Assembly (NCBI GenBank): GCA_947504195.1 | Contig: CANNGN010000004.1 | Coordinates: 434,001 to 498,000, forward strand | From: an uncultured Vibrio sp. | Lineage (GTDB): Bacteria; Pseudomonadota; Gammaproteobacteria; Enterobacterales; Vibrionaceae | Direction of reading: 5' to 3' | Length of the DNA stretch: 64,000 nucleotides | Shown: positions 48,643 to 57,168 of the stretch, piece by piece | Layout of the letters: every line of letters begins with the position of its first letter | How positions within the stretch are numbered: the stretch's first letter is position 1 | Notes under the pieces: model-generated | What the model was told of the DNA's origin: nothing | Databases searched by the model: none | Seen by the model: the letters and a program-made list of their open reading frames with translations, nothing else | Made by a program: the position numbers and the translations under genes

Positions 48643-49662
48643 TCAATTTGTGCTGTTTGATGTCGCACTAAGCATTGGAATAAACTCACTTAACTGCTCT
48701 TCAGTAAGAAGCTTTCCATCGGTGTCGGTAATATTAATTGAAGTTCTATTCCCTAAGTCACCAAATAATAAATGATACTTACCGCGATCGATCGTCAGTG
48801 GTTCAATTTTATGGCTATCCCAAACTTCTTGATCAGCTGGACGATAAAATACCGTTAGCTCTCCTTGCGACTGGCTTTTACCCGTGACGGTAAAACCAAA
48901 CTGCTCAATCATAGTTGGAACTCGATGCCAAGCGATATCAAACGGTGTACGAGCAACGATAATTGGCAATGCATTTCTATCTGTCCCCATAGTAAAGACA
49001 ATATTTTGCCCTAAACGTAGTGCTTGGCGTTTAGTTTCAGCGCGCAATTGTGCATCGTAATTTGTTGTTAGCAAGTTGGCCATAGCCGCTGCATAGCGAT
49101 CGAGCAAAAAGTCTTGGCTTGGTAAATTCAAATCATTCGTTAGCTGAGTGATCTCAATTCGAACACCAGAGCGACGACCGAAATTAATACGTGTAAATTG
49201 ATAATCGGCGATAGCTTGGCCTTCTTCATTACCAATAACCCAAGTCACATTTTTACCAATCAAGTCTCGATCAGAATTATCAACTAGCGTTGCATTGTGT
49301 TTATTGAGCTCGCTCTTCAATATGGCCCACAGCTGATCCGATTGTTCTGGCCTTGCTGTCCATAGCGTAACCGCACGAGGTTCTTCATCCACAATCATTC
49401 CCGGTACTAATTCTAATACCTGAAGAGGGGGACGAATATCAAGATCGCCTCCAACTTCACCAGAGAAATTTCCACGTGGGATAATAAATTGACGATAAGA
49501 TTGAGCGACCGCATCATCACTTGTCTGCCACTGAGTAAATTCTGGTGTATTTAGATACTCAAAATCATCTTTCGCTTGATTGCGCTCAAGTGGAGATTTA
49601 GTACACGCCGTTAGTAGCAATGCAGCAATGGATATCCCCATTAGCTGATAAGAAAATTTCAT
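48643..49662 (-). CDS. bamC: Outer membrane assembly lipoprotein BamC
   Basis: Lipoprotein of the BAM complex that inserts beta-barrel proteins into the outer membrane. The signal peptide ends with the lipobox LLTAC, so the lipidated residue is Cys20. Two helix-grip domains follow, joined by a short linker (about 200-215). The 339 residues are near the E. coli length (344). It is downstream of dapA as in E. coli, but a terminator lies between the two genes. Confidence 0.94.
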   Translation of the reverse strand: MKFSYQLMGISIAALLLTACTKSPLERNQAKDDFEYLNTPEFTQWQTSDDAVAQSYRQFIIPRGNFSGEVGGDLDIRPPLQVLELVPGMIVDEEPRAVTLWTARPEQSDQLWAILKSELNKHNATLVDNSDRDLIGKNVTWVIGNEEGQAIADYQFTRINFGRRSGVRIEITQLTNDLNLPSQDFLLDRYAAAMANLLTTNYDAQLRAETKRQALRLGQNIVFTMGTDRNALPIIVARTPFDIAWHRVPTMIEQFGFTVTGKSQSQGELTVFYRPADQEVWDSHKIEPLTIDRGKYHLLFGDLGNRTSINITDTDGKLLTEEQLSEFIPMLSATSNSTN

Positions 49663-49681
49663 TCATACTCCCAAATAAAAA

Positions 49682-49700
49682 CCGAGGGATGAACCCTCGG
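49682..49700 (-). terminator. Terminator of dapA
   Basis: A 7-bp GC-rich stem CCGAGGG/CCCTCGG (49682-49688 with 49694-49700) with a 5-base loop exits on the minus strand into TTTTTATTT, between dapA and bamC. Partial read-through would still allow bamC expression from dapA. Confidence 0.75.
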
Positions 49701-49724
49701 AAAATGAACTATCAGCAGAGATAT

Positions 49725-50603
49725 TTATTCAATACCAGCAAGTTTAAGTGCTTCAGCAACGATAGGTTGAGATGACTCTGTTAATGGCATTAGTGGTAAA
49801 CGTAAATCACTGCATTCGATCAGACCAAGTTGATGTGCCGCCCATTTAACTGGGGTTGGGCTAGATTCAACAAATAAGTTTTTGTGAAGAGTTTCCAGGC
49901 GCTGATTAATAGCTTCCGCTTCAGCAAACTGACCACTTAATGCTAAACGCATCATATCGGCCATATCTTTGGCAGCAATATTATTGGTCACAGAAATGAC
50001 ACCATTTCCGCCCTGCTTGACAAATTCAAGCCCTGTAAGGTCATCACCACTAAATAGGACAAAATCATCACGACAAAGTTCACGATGTATTTTCACTCGG
50101 CTTACATCACCCGTTGCATCTTTGATTCCTACGATAACCGGTATTTCAGACAAACGAGCAACGGTTTCAGGTAACAAATCTACCGCGGTTCTACCAGGAA
50201 CATTGTAAAGAATCTGAGGAATATCCGTTTCATTAGCAATGGCTTTATAGTGCTGAAACATTCCTTCTTGAGTAGGTTTATTATAATAAGGCGTTACAGT
50301 CAGACACCCTTTAATACCCGTGTTATTAAATAGACGAGTAAAAGTAATCGCTTCATGGGTGGCATTAGCCCCTGTTCCCGCGATCACAGGAATACGATCA
50401 TCGGCAAATTCAACTGTCTTCGATACGACTTTGACATGTTCTTCATTGCTCAGCGTTGCAGATTCGCCAGTTGTCCCAACAGAAACAATCGCGTCAGTTC
50501 CTGCTTCAACATGATAATCGACGAGTTTTTTGAGATTTGCGTAATCTACTTCGCCATCACTATCAAAAGGTGTTATTAATGCAACAATACTTCCAGAAAA
50601 CAT
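49725..50603 (-). CDS. dapA: 4-hydroxy-tetrahydrodipicolinate synthase
   Basis: Condenses pyruvate with aspartate semialdehyde, the first committed step to lysine and diaminopimelate. The Schiff-base lysine is in VGIKDATGD, and [11 protein letters not shown] and [11 protein letters not shown] line the active site. The start is ATG 50603 ([13 protein letters not shown], 292 residues, identical to the E. coli length) with GGGAG six bases upstream. The frame stays open 58 codons further but that stretch is unlike the family. gcvR, which normally diverges from dapA, is absent here. Confidence 0.96.
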   Translation of the reverse strand: MFSGSIVALITPFDSDGEVDYANLKKLVDYHVEAGTDAIVSVGTTGESATLSNEEHVKVVSKTVEFADDRIPVIAGTGANATHEAITFTRLFNNTGIKGCLTVTPYYNKPTQEGMFQHYKAIANETDIPQILYNVPGRTAVDLLPETVARLSEIPVIVGIKDATGDVSRVKIHRELCRDDFVLFSGDDLTGLEFVKQGGNGVISVTNNIAAKDMADMMRLALSGQFAEAEAINQRLETLHKNLFVESSPTPVKWAAHQLGLIECSDLRLPLMPLTESSQPIVAEALKLAGIE

Positions 50604-50815
50604 GTCTTTCTCCCAAGGTTGATACTCCCTGCATGGTACTGTAAGCAAGTCAAAAAAAACAAGCGAAACCGTCTGCTTATTTGACTTATTTGGCTGAATT
50701 TTTATCGTCGAGCCCGATATGATGTAAATCCTTACACTTTTCCGTTTTATTTTGTACAAATCTAACTGATGGAACAATCCGACATATCAACCAACAACAT
50801 TCCCTCGATTTGGGT

Positions 50816-51516
50816 TTAAGCATAGTATTGGCGATGAATATCGTTACAGAATCGTACTAAATTACTATGTTGCTTGGTAAGCTCAACCAAAGGCGAAGGT
50901 AAAGGCGTTAGCAATATCTGAGCAAGTACTGAATAAGCGGTAATGTCAATTAAGCTCAATTTATCATTATAAAAATATGCCTTATCTCCAATGAACTCAT
51001 TCAATGCCGATAGCTGTGTCTCAGCTATTTGTAATATTTCCTCTTGTGAATGTCGTCCTATCCCCTGCCCATAAAGTGCTTTCATAGTTCCTTTCTTGGC
51101 CACTGCGGGAATAATTTTGTTCATAGGAAATGGCATATCTGAAAAAAAGTGTCTTTGATTACTCGCCAATTACTTTCATAACCCCAACGAAAATAAACCA
51201 CACACCAATATAAACGATCTTCTAATGCACTACACATTAGAGCAGATGCCATACTTTGTTCATCAGTTAAATGAGCATTGATATCAAATTTCCGTTCTTC
51301 TCGAAGGTAACGTTCGATAAAAAAACTGTCGGCAATAATTTTTCCATTATCTTCGATAAAAGGAAGCTTTCCTTTAGGGGCTTTTTGAAGGTACTTAGTT
51401 CCAGTTTTTACGTCAAATTCAAGTTTGGATTCCTTAAGTAAAAAATGCGTTTTTAATACAAAAGGACTCGGGTCTATGATATTTAGATTAGGGCCAAAAC
51501 CGTATAACGTTATCAT
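50816..51516 (-). pseudogene. Glutathione S-transferase-like gene with a frameshift
   Basis: Two overlapping frames together make one GST-family protein of about 230 residues. The N-terminal part (51121-51516) has the thioredoxin-like start MITLYGFGPNLN and KGKLPFIEDNGKIIADSF, the glutathione-site region. The C-terminal part (50816-51169) supplies the helical domain. They join at a run of seven A (51142-51148): one more base there would fuse ...KDTF to FSDMPFPMN in frame. It is either a recent pseudogene, a slippage-prone (phase-variable) gene, or a sequencing error. Upstream of it on the same strand are MAPEG and AraC genes. Confidence 0.8.
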
Positions 51517-51540
51517 TATTTTATCCTTAAAGACGTAAAG

Positions 51541-51921
51541 TTAAAGTGCTCTTAATACACCACACAGCGCAAAAACACAGAGTAATAACGTTGGTACTAG
51601 ACTCAACATAAATCCGATTCCTCGTGATGCTGGAGCTTTAACATAAGCCTGCCAATAAATAAATCGCCCCACGATGTAAAAACTTCCGAGAACCGCCATC
51701 CAAATGGGATCTTGATGCTTTCCTGCGATAAATAAAGCAGGAAGAAATGCCACCAATAACTCTAATGTATTCATTTGTACGCGATACATCCGTTCAAACT
51801 CAGGCGCACCGATAATCGCAGGGGCTAATAAGCCCGTCTTTTTTCGGGCACGGCCTGTCATCGCACCAAAAAATAAAAATTGGCAAACTGCTAATATGGC
51901 AACAAGTTCAACATAAGGCAT
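51541..51921 (-). CDS. MAPEG family membrane protein
   Basis: A 126-residue protein with about four membrane helices, recognised as the MAPEG family (membrane-associated eicosanoid/glutathione metabolism) from the EFERMYRVQMNTLELLVAF motif near residue 41. Eukaryotic members conjugate or reduce with glutathione; bacterial functions are mostly unknown. It lies 24 bp upstream of the GST-like gene on the same strand, which suggests a shared glutathione or detoxification role. Confidence 0.88.
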   Translation of the reverse strand: MPYVELVAILAVCQFLFFGAMTGRARKKTGLLAPAIIGAPEFERMYRVQMNTLELLVAFLPALFIAGKHQDPIWMAVLGSFYIVGRFIYWQAYVKAPASRGIGFMLSLVPTLLLCVFALCGVLRAL

Positions 51922-51985
51922 AGCAAAACCCCTGAAATATGGACGAATTTAGTCATGGACTAATAAAATAATGAAACAAGCTTTC

Positions 51986-52879
51986 CTAAGCCGAAATAGC
52001 GTCTATCGGTAATGCATAATAGACGATTGAATTATCTGACTGATATTGGAATTCTGGACCGTAAGTTTCTACATCTGGTCCATATGTGTGTTTCATGTTT
52101 GAACGCAAAAGCCAACTAGAATAGATGTAGCTTATGGTTTGGTTAAAATGCTCGGTGTTGACCTGACCTTTGTGCTTAAACTCAGCATATCTTTGCTCAG
52201 GTAACGTAAGACTAATCATCCCCTCTGGCAAAGATGCGATTTCTGATACTTCAACACAAGAGGTATAGAACAATTTCTGCTCTCCCTCTTTGTTTTCTTC
52301 TACGCTAATAATTCCGTAGCAAGTTCCTTCAATTTGATTCTCGATCTCAGCTAGTCTCGGAATAAAACTCTGCCATAGACTCGGAAGTTTCTCGGCTATA
52401 TTCGTTTTTTCAGACTCGATTCCAATAACTTCAATCTTAGTGCCAACAAGTTGCTTCAACTGAGACGTGTAAATTCTAGGTTCTAAGGTTAAATTTTGGT
52501 TTAGGTTTTTAAGATATTCGTTATCAAAGCGTGCCTTCTTCATAATCAATGATTGGCTCGAACGTTCACGATATTCACTCGGTGAATAGCCAAATAATTT
52601 TTTAAATGCTCGGGTATAAGCCTCATGAGACTCAAAACCAGATGCGATGGCCACATCCAAGATCGACAAGTTTTTGTTATATAAACTGTCCATCGAGTTT
52701 GCAATGCGCCTTGAGCGCACATACGATTTTAATGTTTCATTCGTCAAGCCTTTAAAAATACGTTGAAAATGCCAGTGACTCATATTGGCATGCGCTGAAA
52801 CAGACTTTAGGTCGAGAGGCTTGTCTAAGTTATCCTCAATGTAATCAACGCCTTTCTGAATTTTGCTTAAGTACTTCAT
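51986..52879 (-). CDS. AraC-family regulator with GyrI-like effector domain
   Basis: A 297-residue transcription factor in the Rob/SoxS-like arrangement. The N-terminal double helix-turn-helix (about 5-105) contains ANMSHWHFQRIFKG and GFESHEAYTRAFKKLFGYSP. A C-terminal GyrI-like small-molecule-binding domain (about 140-295) follows. The start is ATG 52879, preceded by GGAAGAG; the frame is open 18 codons upstream. It may control the MAPEG and GST genes 65 bp downstream on the same strand, but this is only inferred from position. Confidence 0.9.
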   Translation of the reverse strand: MKYLSKIQKGVDYIEDNLDKPLDLKSVSAHANMSHWHFQRIFKGLTNETLKSYVRSRRIANSMDSLYNKNLSILDVAIASGFESHEAYTRAFKKLFGYSPSEYRERSSQSLIMKKARFDNEYLKNLNQNLTLEPRIYTSQLKQLVGTKIEVIGIESEKTNIAEKLPSLWQSFIPRLAEIENQIEGTCYGIISVEENKEGEQKLFYTSCVEVSEIASLPEGMISLTLPEQRYAEFKHKGQVNTEHFNQTISYIYSSWLLRSNMKHTYGPDVETYGPEFQYQSDNSIVYYALPIDAISA

Positions 52880-53065
52880 ATCTCTTCCCTGTTGTCGTTT
52901 CCGATATATTAAACCAAGCCATACTGCACTCATTTGATTGTTTGTGCTTTTTAAACATAAATATTCCCTTATCCCATCTGAAACTCTCGGCTCAAGCTGT
53001 GATAAGATTAATCAGAAATAAAGAAGAGCAACTAGCTCAATTGAGTTATTAAAAAGGAAGCCAAA

Positions 53066-53530
53066 ATGAACACCTTAACCGCTGGGGCTGCTTGCCCAAA
53101 TTTTTCCCTATTAGATCAAGATGGCAATACCGTCAGTTTATCTGACTTTCAAGGAAAAAAGGTCGTGTTTTACTTTTACCCTAAGGCCATGACACCGGGA
53201 TGTACGGTGCAAGCTCAAGGAATGAGAGATGTTAAACAGCAACTAGACGATAAAAATGTCGTTGTCCTTGGTGTCAGCATTGATCCTGTAAAGCGTTTGG
53301 GTAAATTTATTGAACGCGACAACCTTAATTTCACACTACTTTCAGATGAAGATCACCAAGTTGCCGAAGCCTTTGGCGTTTGGGGCGAGAAGAAATTTAT
53401 GGGAAAAGTCTACGATGGTTTACATAGAATCAGCTTTTTAATTGATGAAAATGGCATGATTGAACATGTATTTAACAAGTTTAAAACCAAAGACCATCAT
53501 CAAGTGGTGTTGGATTATTTAAATCAATAA
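53066..53530 (+). CDS. bcp: Thioredoxin-dependent thiol peroxidase Bcp (peroxiredoxin Q)
   Basis: Reduces hydrogen and organic peroxides. The peroxidatic cysteine is Cys46 in KAMTPGCTVQAQG. The resolving cysteine of E. coli Bcp, five residues later, is glutamine here (Gln51), so this form probably works as a 1-Cys enzyme or uses another thiol. The 154-residue length is standard. The start has AAGGAAG upstream. gcvR, its usual upstream partner in enterics, is missing; the AraC-type regulator diverges instead. Confidence 0.94.
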   Translation: MNTLTAGAACPNFSLLDQDGNTVSLSDFQGKKVVFYFYPKAMTPGCTVQAQGMRDVKQQLDDKNVVVLGVSIDPVKRLGKFIERDNLNFTLLSDEDHQVAEAFGVWGEKKFMGKVYDGLHRISFLIDENGMIEHVFNKFKTKDHHQVVLDYLNQ

Positions 53531-53576
53531 TCCCTGTTACGCGTTCCACCACCACGATTCATGGAAAAGAAATAAT

Positions 53577-53602
53577 AAAAAACGCCAAGACTGGCGTTTT
53601 TT
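53577..53602. terminator. Bidirectional terminator between bcp and the chemoreceptor
   Basis: An 11-bp stem AAAAAACGCCA/TGGCGTTTTTT (53577-53587 with 53592-53602) has an AGAC loop and T tracts on both strands. Confidence 0.85.
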
Positions 53603-53653
53603 AGTTTAGGCATAACCCCACACTTAGGATGATATATCAAAGGCGAACAATCA

Positions 53654-55525
53654 TCACACAACAAAGGTGTTGAGTAATTTTTCTTGCTCGCGAACTTGAT
53701 TTACCTGAGATTGAATAGCTTGAGCAACATCATTGGCTTGAACACTCACTTGAGTACCAATATCTTTTATCTTCACTGTGTTTGCGTTAATTTCTTCGGC
53801 CACAGCATTTTGTTCTTCTGCTGCTGACGCAATTTGAATATTCATATCACTGATTTGACTAATTGACTCACGAATGCTCACAAGAGCTCGATCGGCCTCG
53901 GCAGAGTGTTCGACCGCTTCTGAAACTGTGGTTTGACTATCCAACATAGCTAACGATACCGCTGACGATCCCTGTTGTAGCTGTTCGATCATCGATTTAA
54001 TTTCCGTCGTAGATTCCTGAGTTCGGGAAGCTAACGTCCGTACTTCGTCTGCTACCACAGCAAAGCCTCGTCCAGATTCACCTGCTCGCGCCGCTTCTAT
54101 CGCAGCATTCAGTGCTAATAAGTTGGTTTGATCGGCAATATCATTAATCACCTTTAGCACAGTTTCTATGTCTGTCGTTGCACTTTCCAAACCTTTAACC
54201 TGTTGTACTGCTTGTTCGATTCGCTCTGATAAAGTCGAGATTGAGTTGGTCGTTGTCTCTACCATTTTCTCGCCTTCAATCGTCGCATCATCCGCTAATT
54301 TAGCAGCATCAGCAGCTTGTTGAGCATGCCCCGCGACTTCCGAAGCCGTGACCGACATTTCATTCATTGCGGTCGCCAACTGCTCTAGCTCATACATTTG
54401 AGAGTCCACCGCTTTAGCCGATGTTTCTGAGCTATCTAAAATGGTATCGGCTCCGATATGCAGCTCTCCACTAATTTCTTTTGATTGACGAATTCGTCCT
54501 TGTAGTGATTGAGTAAATTCATTGAATGCCTGAGCCAACTCCGAAAACTCTTGATCTGTATTGGTGTCTAAACGTTTGGTTAAATCACCCTCACCCGATG
54601 CCACATCTTTGATTGCCCGATTTAATGCGCCTAAAGGTTTCATTAGAACATTCAGCAAAAACATTAGCGCAATCACACTTAATACAAAGCCAACTAAAGT
54701 GTAGATGATAGAACTGGTTTTCAACGCGTCCAACGTACTGAACGCTACTGATTCATTCACAACCGCAGCAACATACCAACCTTCACTCGAGGCCAAAGTG
54801 ATATCTACAAGATAGGTCTCCCCATCGACTTCGACCGTCTGCATGCCTTCTTTTATTTGCAATTGTGGTAAATAGCTCGACAACTCTTGCCCATTTTTTT
54901 CTTGGTCAGGGTGAGCAATTGTGATGCCATTTTTAGTAACAATAAACAAGTAACTCGAATCAAACATCGTGGTTGAGTTAACGAGTTCAGATAAACTTGA
55001 AAGGTCCATATCGAAGAACATTACACCAGTAAAAGAACCTTTATCACTCACTGGTACACCAATGGACGTAATCATCTGATTTGAGGCAGCATCCATATAA
55101 GGCTGAGTCAGCATTATGCTACCTTTCTGCTTAGCATCAATATACCAAGGGCGCTGACGAGGATCGTAATCATCTCCAGGAGTCCAGTTATCAAAGTTTT
55201 CAACCACTCGACCATCAGATTGATAGCCCAACCCGGCTCCAAGGAAACTGCTCTTAATTTGAGGGGTTTCTAATATGTTACTTACATATTCTCGGTCATT
55301 CGGTGCGAGAGCTAATGTATCCGCAACAGATTGAGCAAGGGATTTTTTACTGTCGATGCTGGCTGTCATGGTCCTTGATATACCAACAACCATTTCTTCG
55401 ACGTTACTATTAACCATCGACTCAATTTCATTTTTAACGGTATATTGTTGCTGGAATGACAATAGCGCAACTGTGGTAAACAATAGAACGGAAGACGCGG
55501 CAACGATTTTGTGACTAAATTTCAT
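53654..55525 (-). CDS. Methyl-accepting chemotaxis protein with dCache sensor
   Basis: Transmembrane chemoreceptor. The start is ATG 55525 (GAGG four bases upstream), giving 623 residues. TM1 is at about 8-25. A periplasmic double-Cache-type sensor contains [15 protein letters not shown] and [19 protein letters not shown], typical of amino-acid-binding dCache domains. TM2 is near 275-300, then HAMP, then the signalling hairpin tip [20 protein letters not shown]. The ligand is not known. A sigma-28-type promoter upstream ties it to the flagellar regulon. Confidence 0.94.
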   Translation of the reverse strand: MKFSHKIVAASSVLLFTTVALLSFQQQYTVKNEIESMVNSNVEEMVVGISRTMTASIDSKKSLAQSVADTLALAPNDREYVSNILETPQIKSSFLGAGLGYQSDGRVVENFDNWTPGDDYDPRQRPWYIDAKQKGSIMLTQPYMDAASNQMITSIGVPVSDKGSFTGVMFFDMDLSSLSELVNSTTMFDSSYLFIVTKNGITIAHPDQEKNGQELSSYLPQLQIKEGMQTVEVDGETYLVDITLASSEGWYVAAVVNESVAFSTLDALKTSSIIYTLVGFVLSVIALMFLLNVLMKPLGALNRAIKDVASGEGDLTKRLDTNTDQEFSELAQAFNEFTQSLQGRIRQSKEISGELHIGADTILDSSETSAKAVDSQMYELEQLATAMNEMSVTASEVAGHAQQAADAAKLADDATIEGEKMVETTTNSISTLSERIEQAVQQVKGLESATTDIETVLKVINDIADQTNLLALNAAIEAARAGESGRGFAVVADEVRTLASRTQESTTEIKSMIEQLQQGSSAVSLAMLDSQTTVSEAVEHSAEADRALVSIRESISQISDMNIQIASAAEEQNAVAEEINANTVKIKDIGTQVSVQANDVAQAIQSQVNQVREQEKLLNTFVV

Positions 55526-55582
55526 ACGACCTCTTAAAACACCAAATGTGGAAAAATTCACACAATAAAATGACCTTTTAAG

Positions 55583-55609
55583 ATATCGGCAATATTGCCA
55601 ATAACTTTA
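55583..55609 (-). promoter_or_regulatory. Sigma-28 (FliA) promoter of the chemoreceptor gene
   Basis: On the minus strand it reads TAAA (55606-55609), 15 bp, GCCGATAT (55583-55590), a single mismatch to TAAA-N15-GCCGATAA, about 60 bp before the ATG. Confidence 0.78.
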
Positions 55610-55667
55610 AGCCTATATATACAATATAGACTTAAATTTCGTAGTTTATAAATTAATCAATAGGATT

Positions 55668-56735
55668 TTAGGCCGTTTCAGGCTCGTCGTCATTACTTGG
55701 AATAACAGTCCAGACGGCTTTGACTAATGTCGCTAATGGAATAGCAAAGAACACACCTAAAAATCCCCACATGCCGCCAAAGACCAATACCGCGACAATA
55801 ATAGCAACTGGATGAAGATTAACCGCTTCGGAAAACAACACGGGCACTAATACGTTACCATCAAGGGCTTGAATAATTCCGTATGCAATTAAGAGCCAAT
55901 AAAAGTCTGGCGTAATGCCCCACTGAAATAACCCGACGATAGCAACAGGAACCGTAACTACTGCCGCGCCAATGTATGGAATCAGCACTGAAAATCCAAC
56001 CGCAACTGCTAAAAGTACTGAATATCGCAAATCAAGAATGGCAAACGTAATGTAGCTAACGCCACCTACAATCAATATTTCCAACACTTTTCCGTTAATA
56101 TAATTGGAAATCTGCTGATTCATTTCAACTAAGACTTTATCAGCAAGCTTTCGATTTTTTGGCATAACGTTACTGACTGACTTCATCATCTGCCGTTTGT
56201 CCTTCAAAAGGAAGAACATCAGCAGTGGAACCAGTATTAAGTAAATGGATAGAGTCGCAATACTAACAAGGGAAGCAAGAGATCCTTTAACCACACTTTC
56301 TCCCATAGAGATCAGCTGGTTTTTCGCGTTTGTCATGATTGATTCAACAATCTGAAGATTCGCAAGTTCAGGGTACTTTTCAGGAAGAACAACGATTTTA
56401 GCTTGTAACTCGCTATACATACTCGGTATATCGTTAATCAAGTTTCCAACCTGCTGCCAAATCGTAGGCACGAGGCCGAATATGGCAATTAACATAACGC
56501 CAGTAAAGATTAACATCACGATTAATACAGCTAACGTTCTCGGAACCTGAAAAGACACCATCTTCGCGACAGGACGTTCAAGCAGGTAAGCTAAGACAAT
56601 TGCAACCAAGAGAGGTGCTATCAAGCTACCGAAGAAATAAATAGTAAAGAAACCAACAAACAGGATGGCAAATAAACTCACAGCATGGGGATCAGAAAAG
56701 CGCCGTTTGTACCACCGAACTAGCATTTCGAACAT
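55668..56735 (-). CDS. perM: AI-2E family transporter (PerM-like)
   Basis: A 355-residue membrane protein with about eight hydrophobic segments, of the UPF0118/AI-2E (PerM/YfgO) family. Members export diverse small molecules or Na+/Li+ for H+; the substrate here is unknown. Family blocks are ILAYLLERPVAKMV-like (ALVLAYLLERP region), LVPLLMFFLLKDK near residue 172 and PYIGAAVVTVPVAI near 255. Its ATG directly follows the stop codon of the TusA-like gene. The neighbour bepA is divergent, as in E. coli. Confidence 0.92.
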   Translation of the reverse strand: MFEMLVRWYKRRFSDPHAVSLFAILFVGFFTIYFFGSLIAPLLVAIVLAYLLERPVAKMVSFQVPRTLAVLIVMLIFTGVMLIAIFGLVPTIWQQVGNLINDIPSMYSELQAKIVVLPEKYPELANLQIVESIMTNAKNQLISMGESVVKGSLASLVSIATLSIYLILVPLLMFFLLKDKRQMMKSVSNVMPKNRKLADKVLVEMNQQISNYINGKVLEILIVGGVSYITFAILDLRYSVLLAVAVGFSVLIPYIGAAVVTVPVAIVGLFQWGITPDFYWLLIAYGIIQALDGNVLVPVLFSEAVNLHPVAIIVAVLVFGGMWGFLGVFFAIPLATLVKAVWTVIPSNDDEPETA

Positions 56736-56963
56736 TTAATTCACTTCCTTTGTTACGTCAATTTGAAAGCCATCACTTACCACTCTACTACGTGTAGAAT
56801 CATAGTCACGTTGAAGATACCTTTGAATATCACGAAATGACGCTTCATCACAAATCAAAATACGTAAACTCTCTCCCTCTGGTATCATCTTCAACTCCCT
56901 TTTTACGAGCAAAAGAGATAATGGGCAACGTTGTTCTCGTAAATCAAGGGTTACCGGCTTCAT
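56736..56963 (-). CDS. TusA-family sulfurtransferase-like protein
   Basis: A 75-residue SirA/TusA-fold protein. The family cysteine sits in DLREQRCPLSLLLVKREL (Cys13). The start is ATG 56963 (MKPVTLDL), preceded by AGAGA; the open frame upstream is unlike the family. Its stop and the perM start are adjacent (TAAATG), so the two are translationally linked. Whether it carries sulfur for tRNA thiolation like TusA or has another role is not clear. Confidence 0.85.
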   Translation of the reverse strand: MKPVTLDLREQRCPLSLLLVKRELKMIPEGESLRILICDEASFRDIQRYLQRDYDSTRSRVVSDGFQIDVTKEVN

Positions 56964-57168
56964 GCAGTCTCTTTGAGTTGAATATTTGAGTATTGTATAT
57001 CGTTTTAATCTGCACGCCACACATTATCGATATTGCAGCTATGATTAAACAGAATTTCATTTATCACTTTGTAACAATCGATTATCGTAAACCAAACGTA
57101 AGAAAATGAAACCATTAATGATTCCCTCTGTCTGACTAGCGTTAGTCTCAAACCATCTTTTAAGGTCA

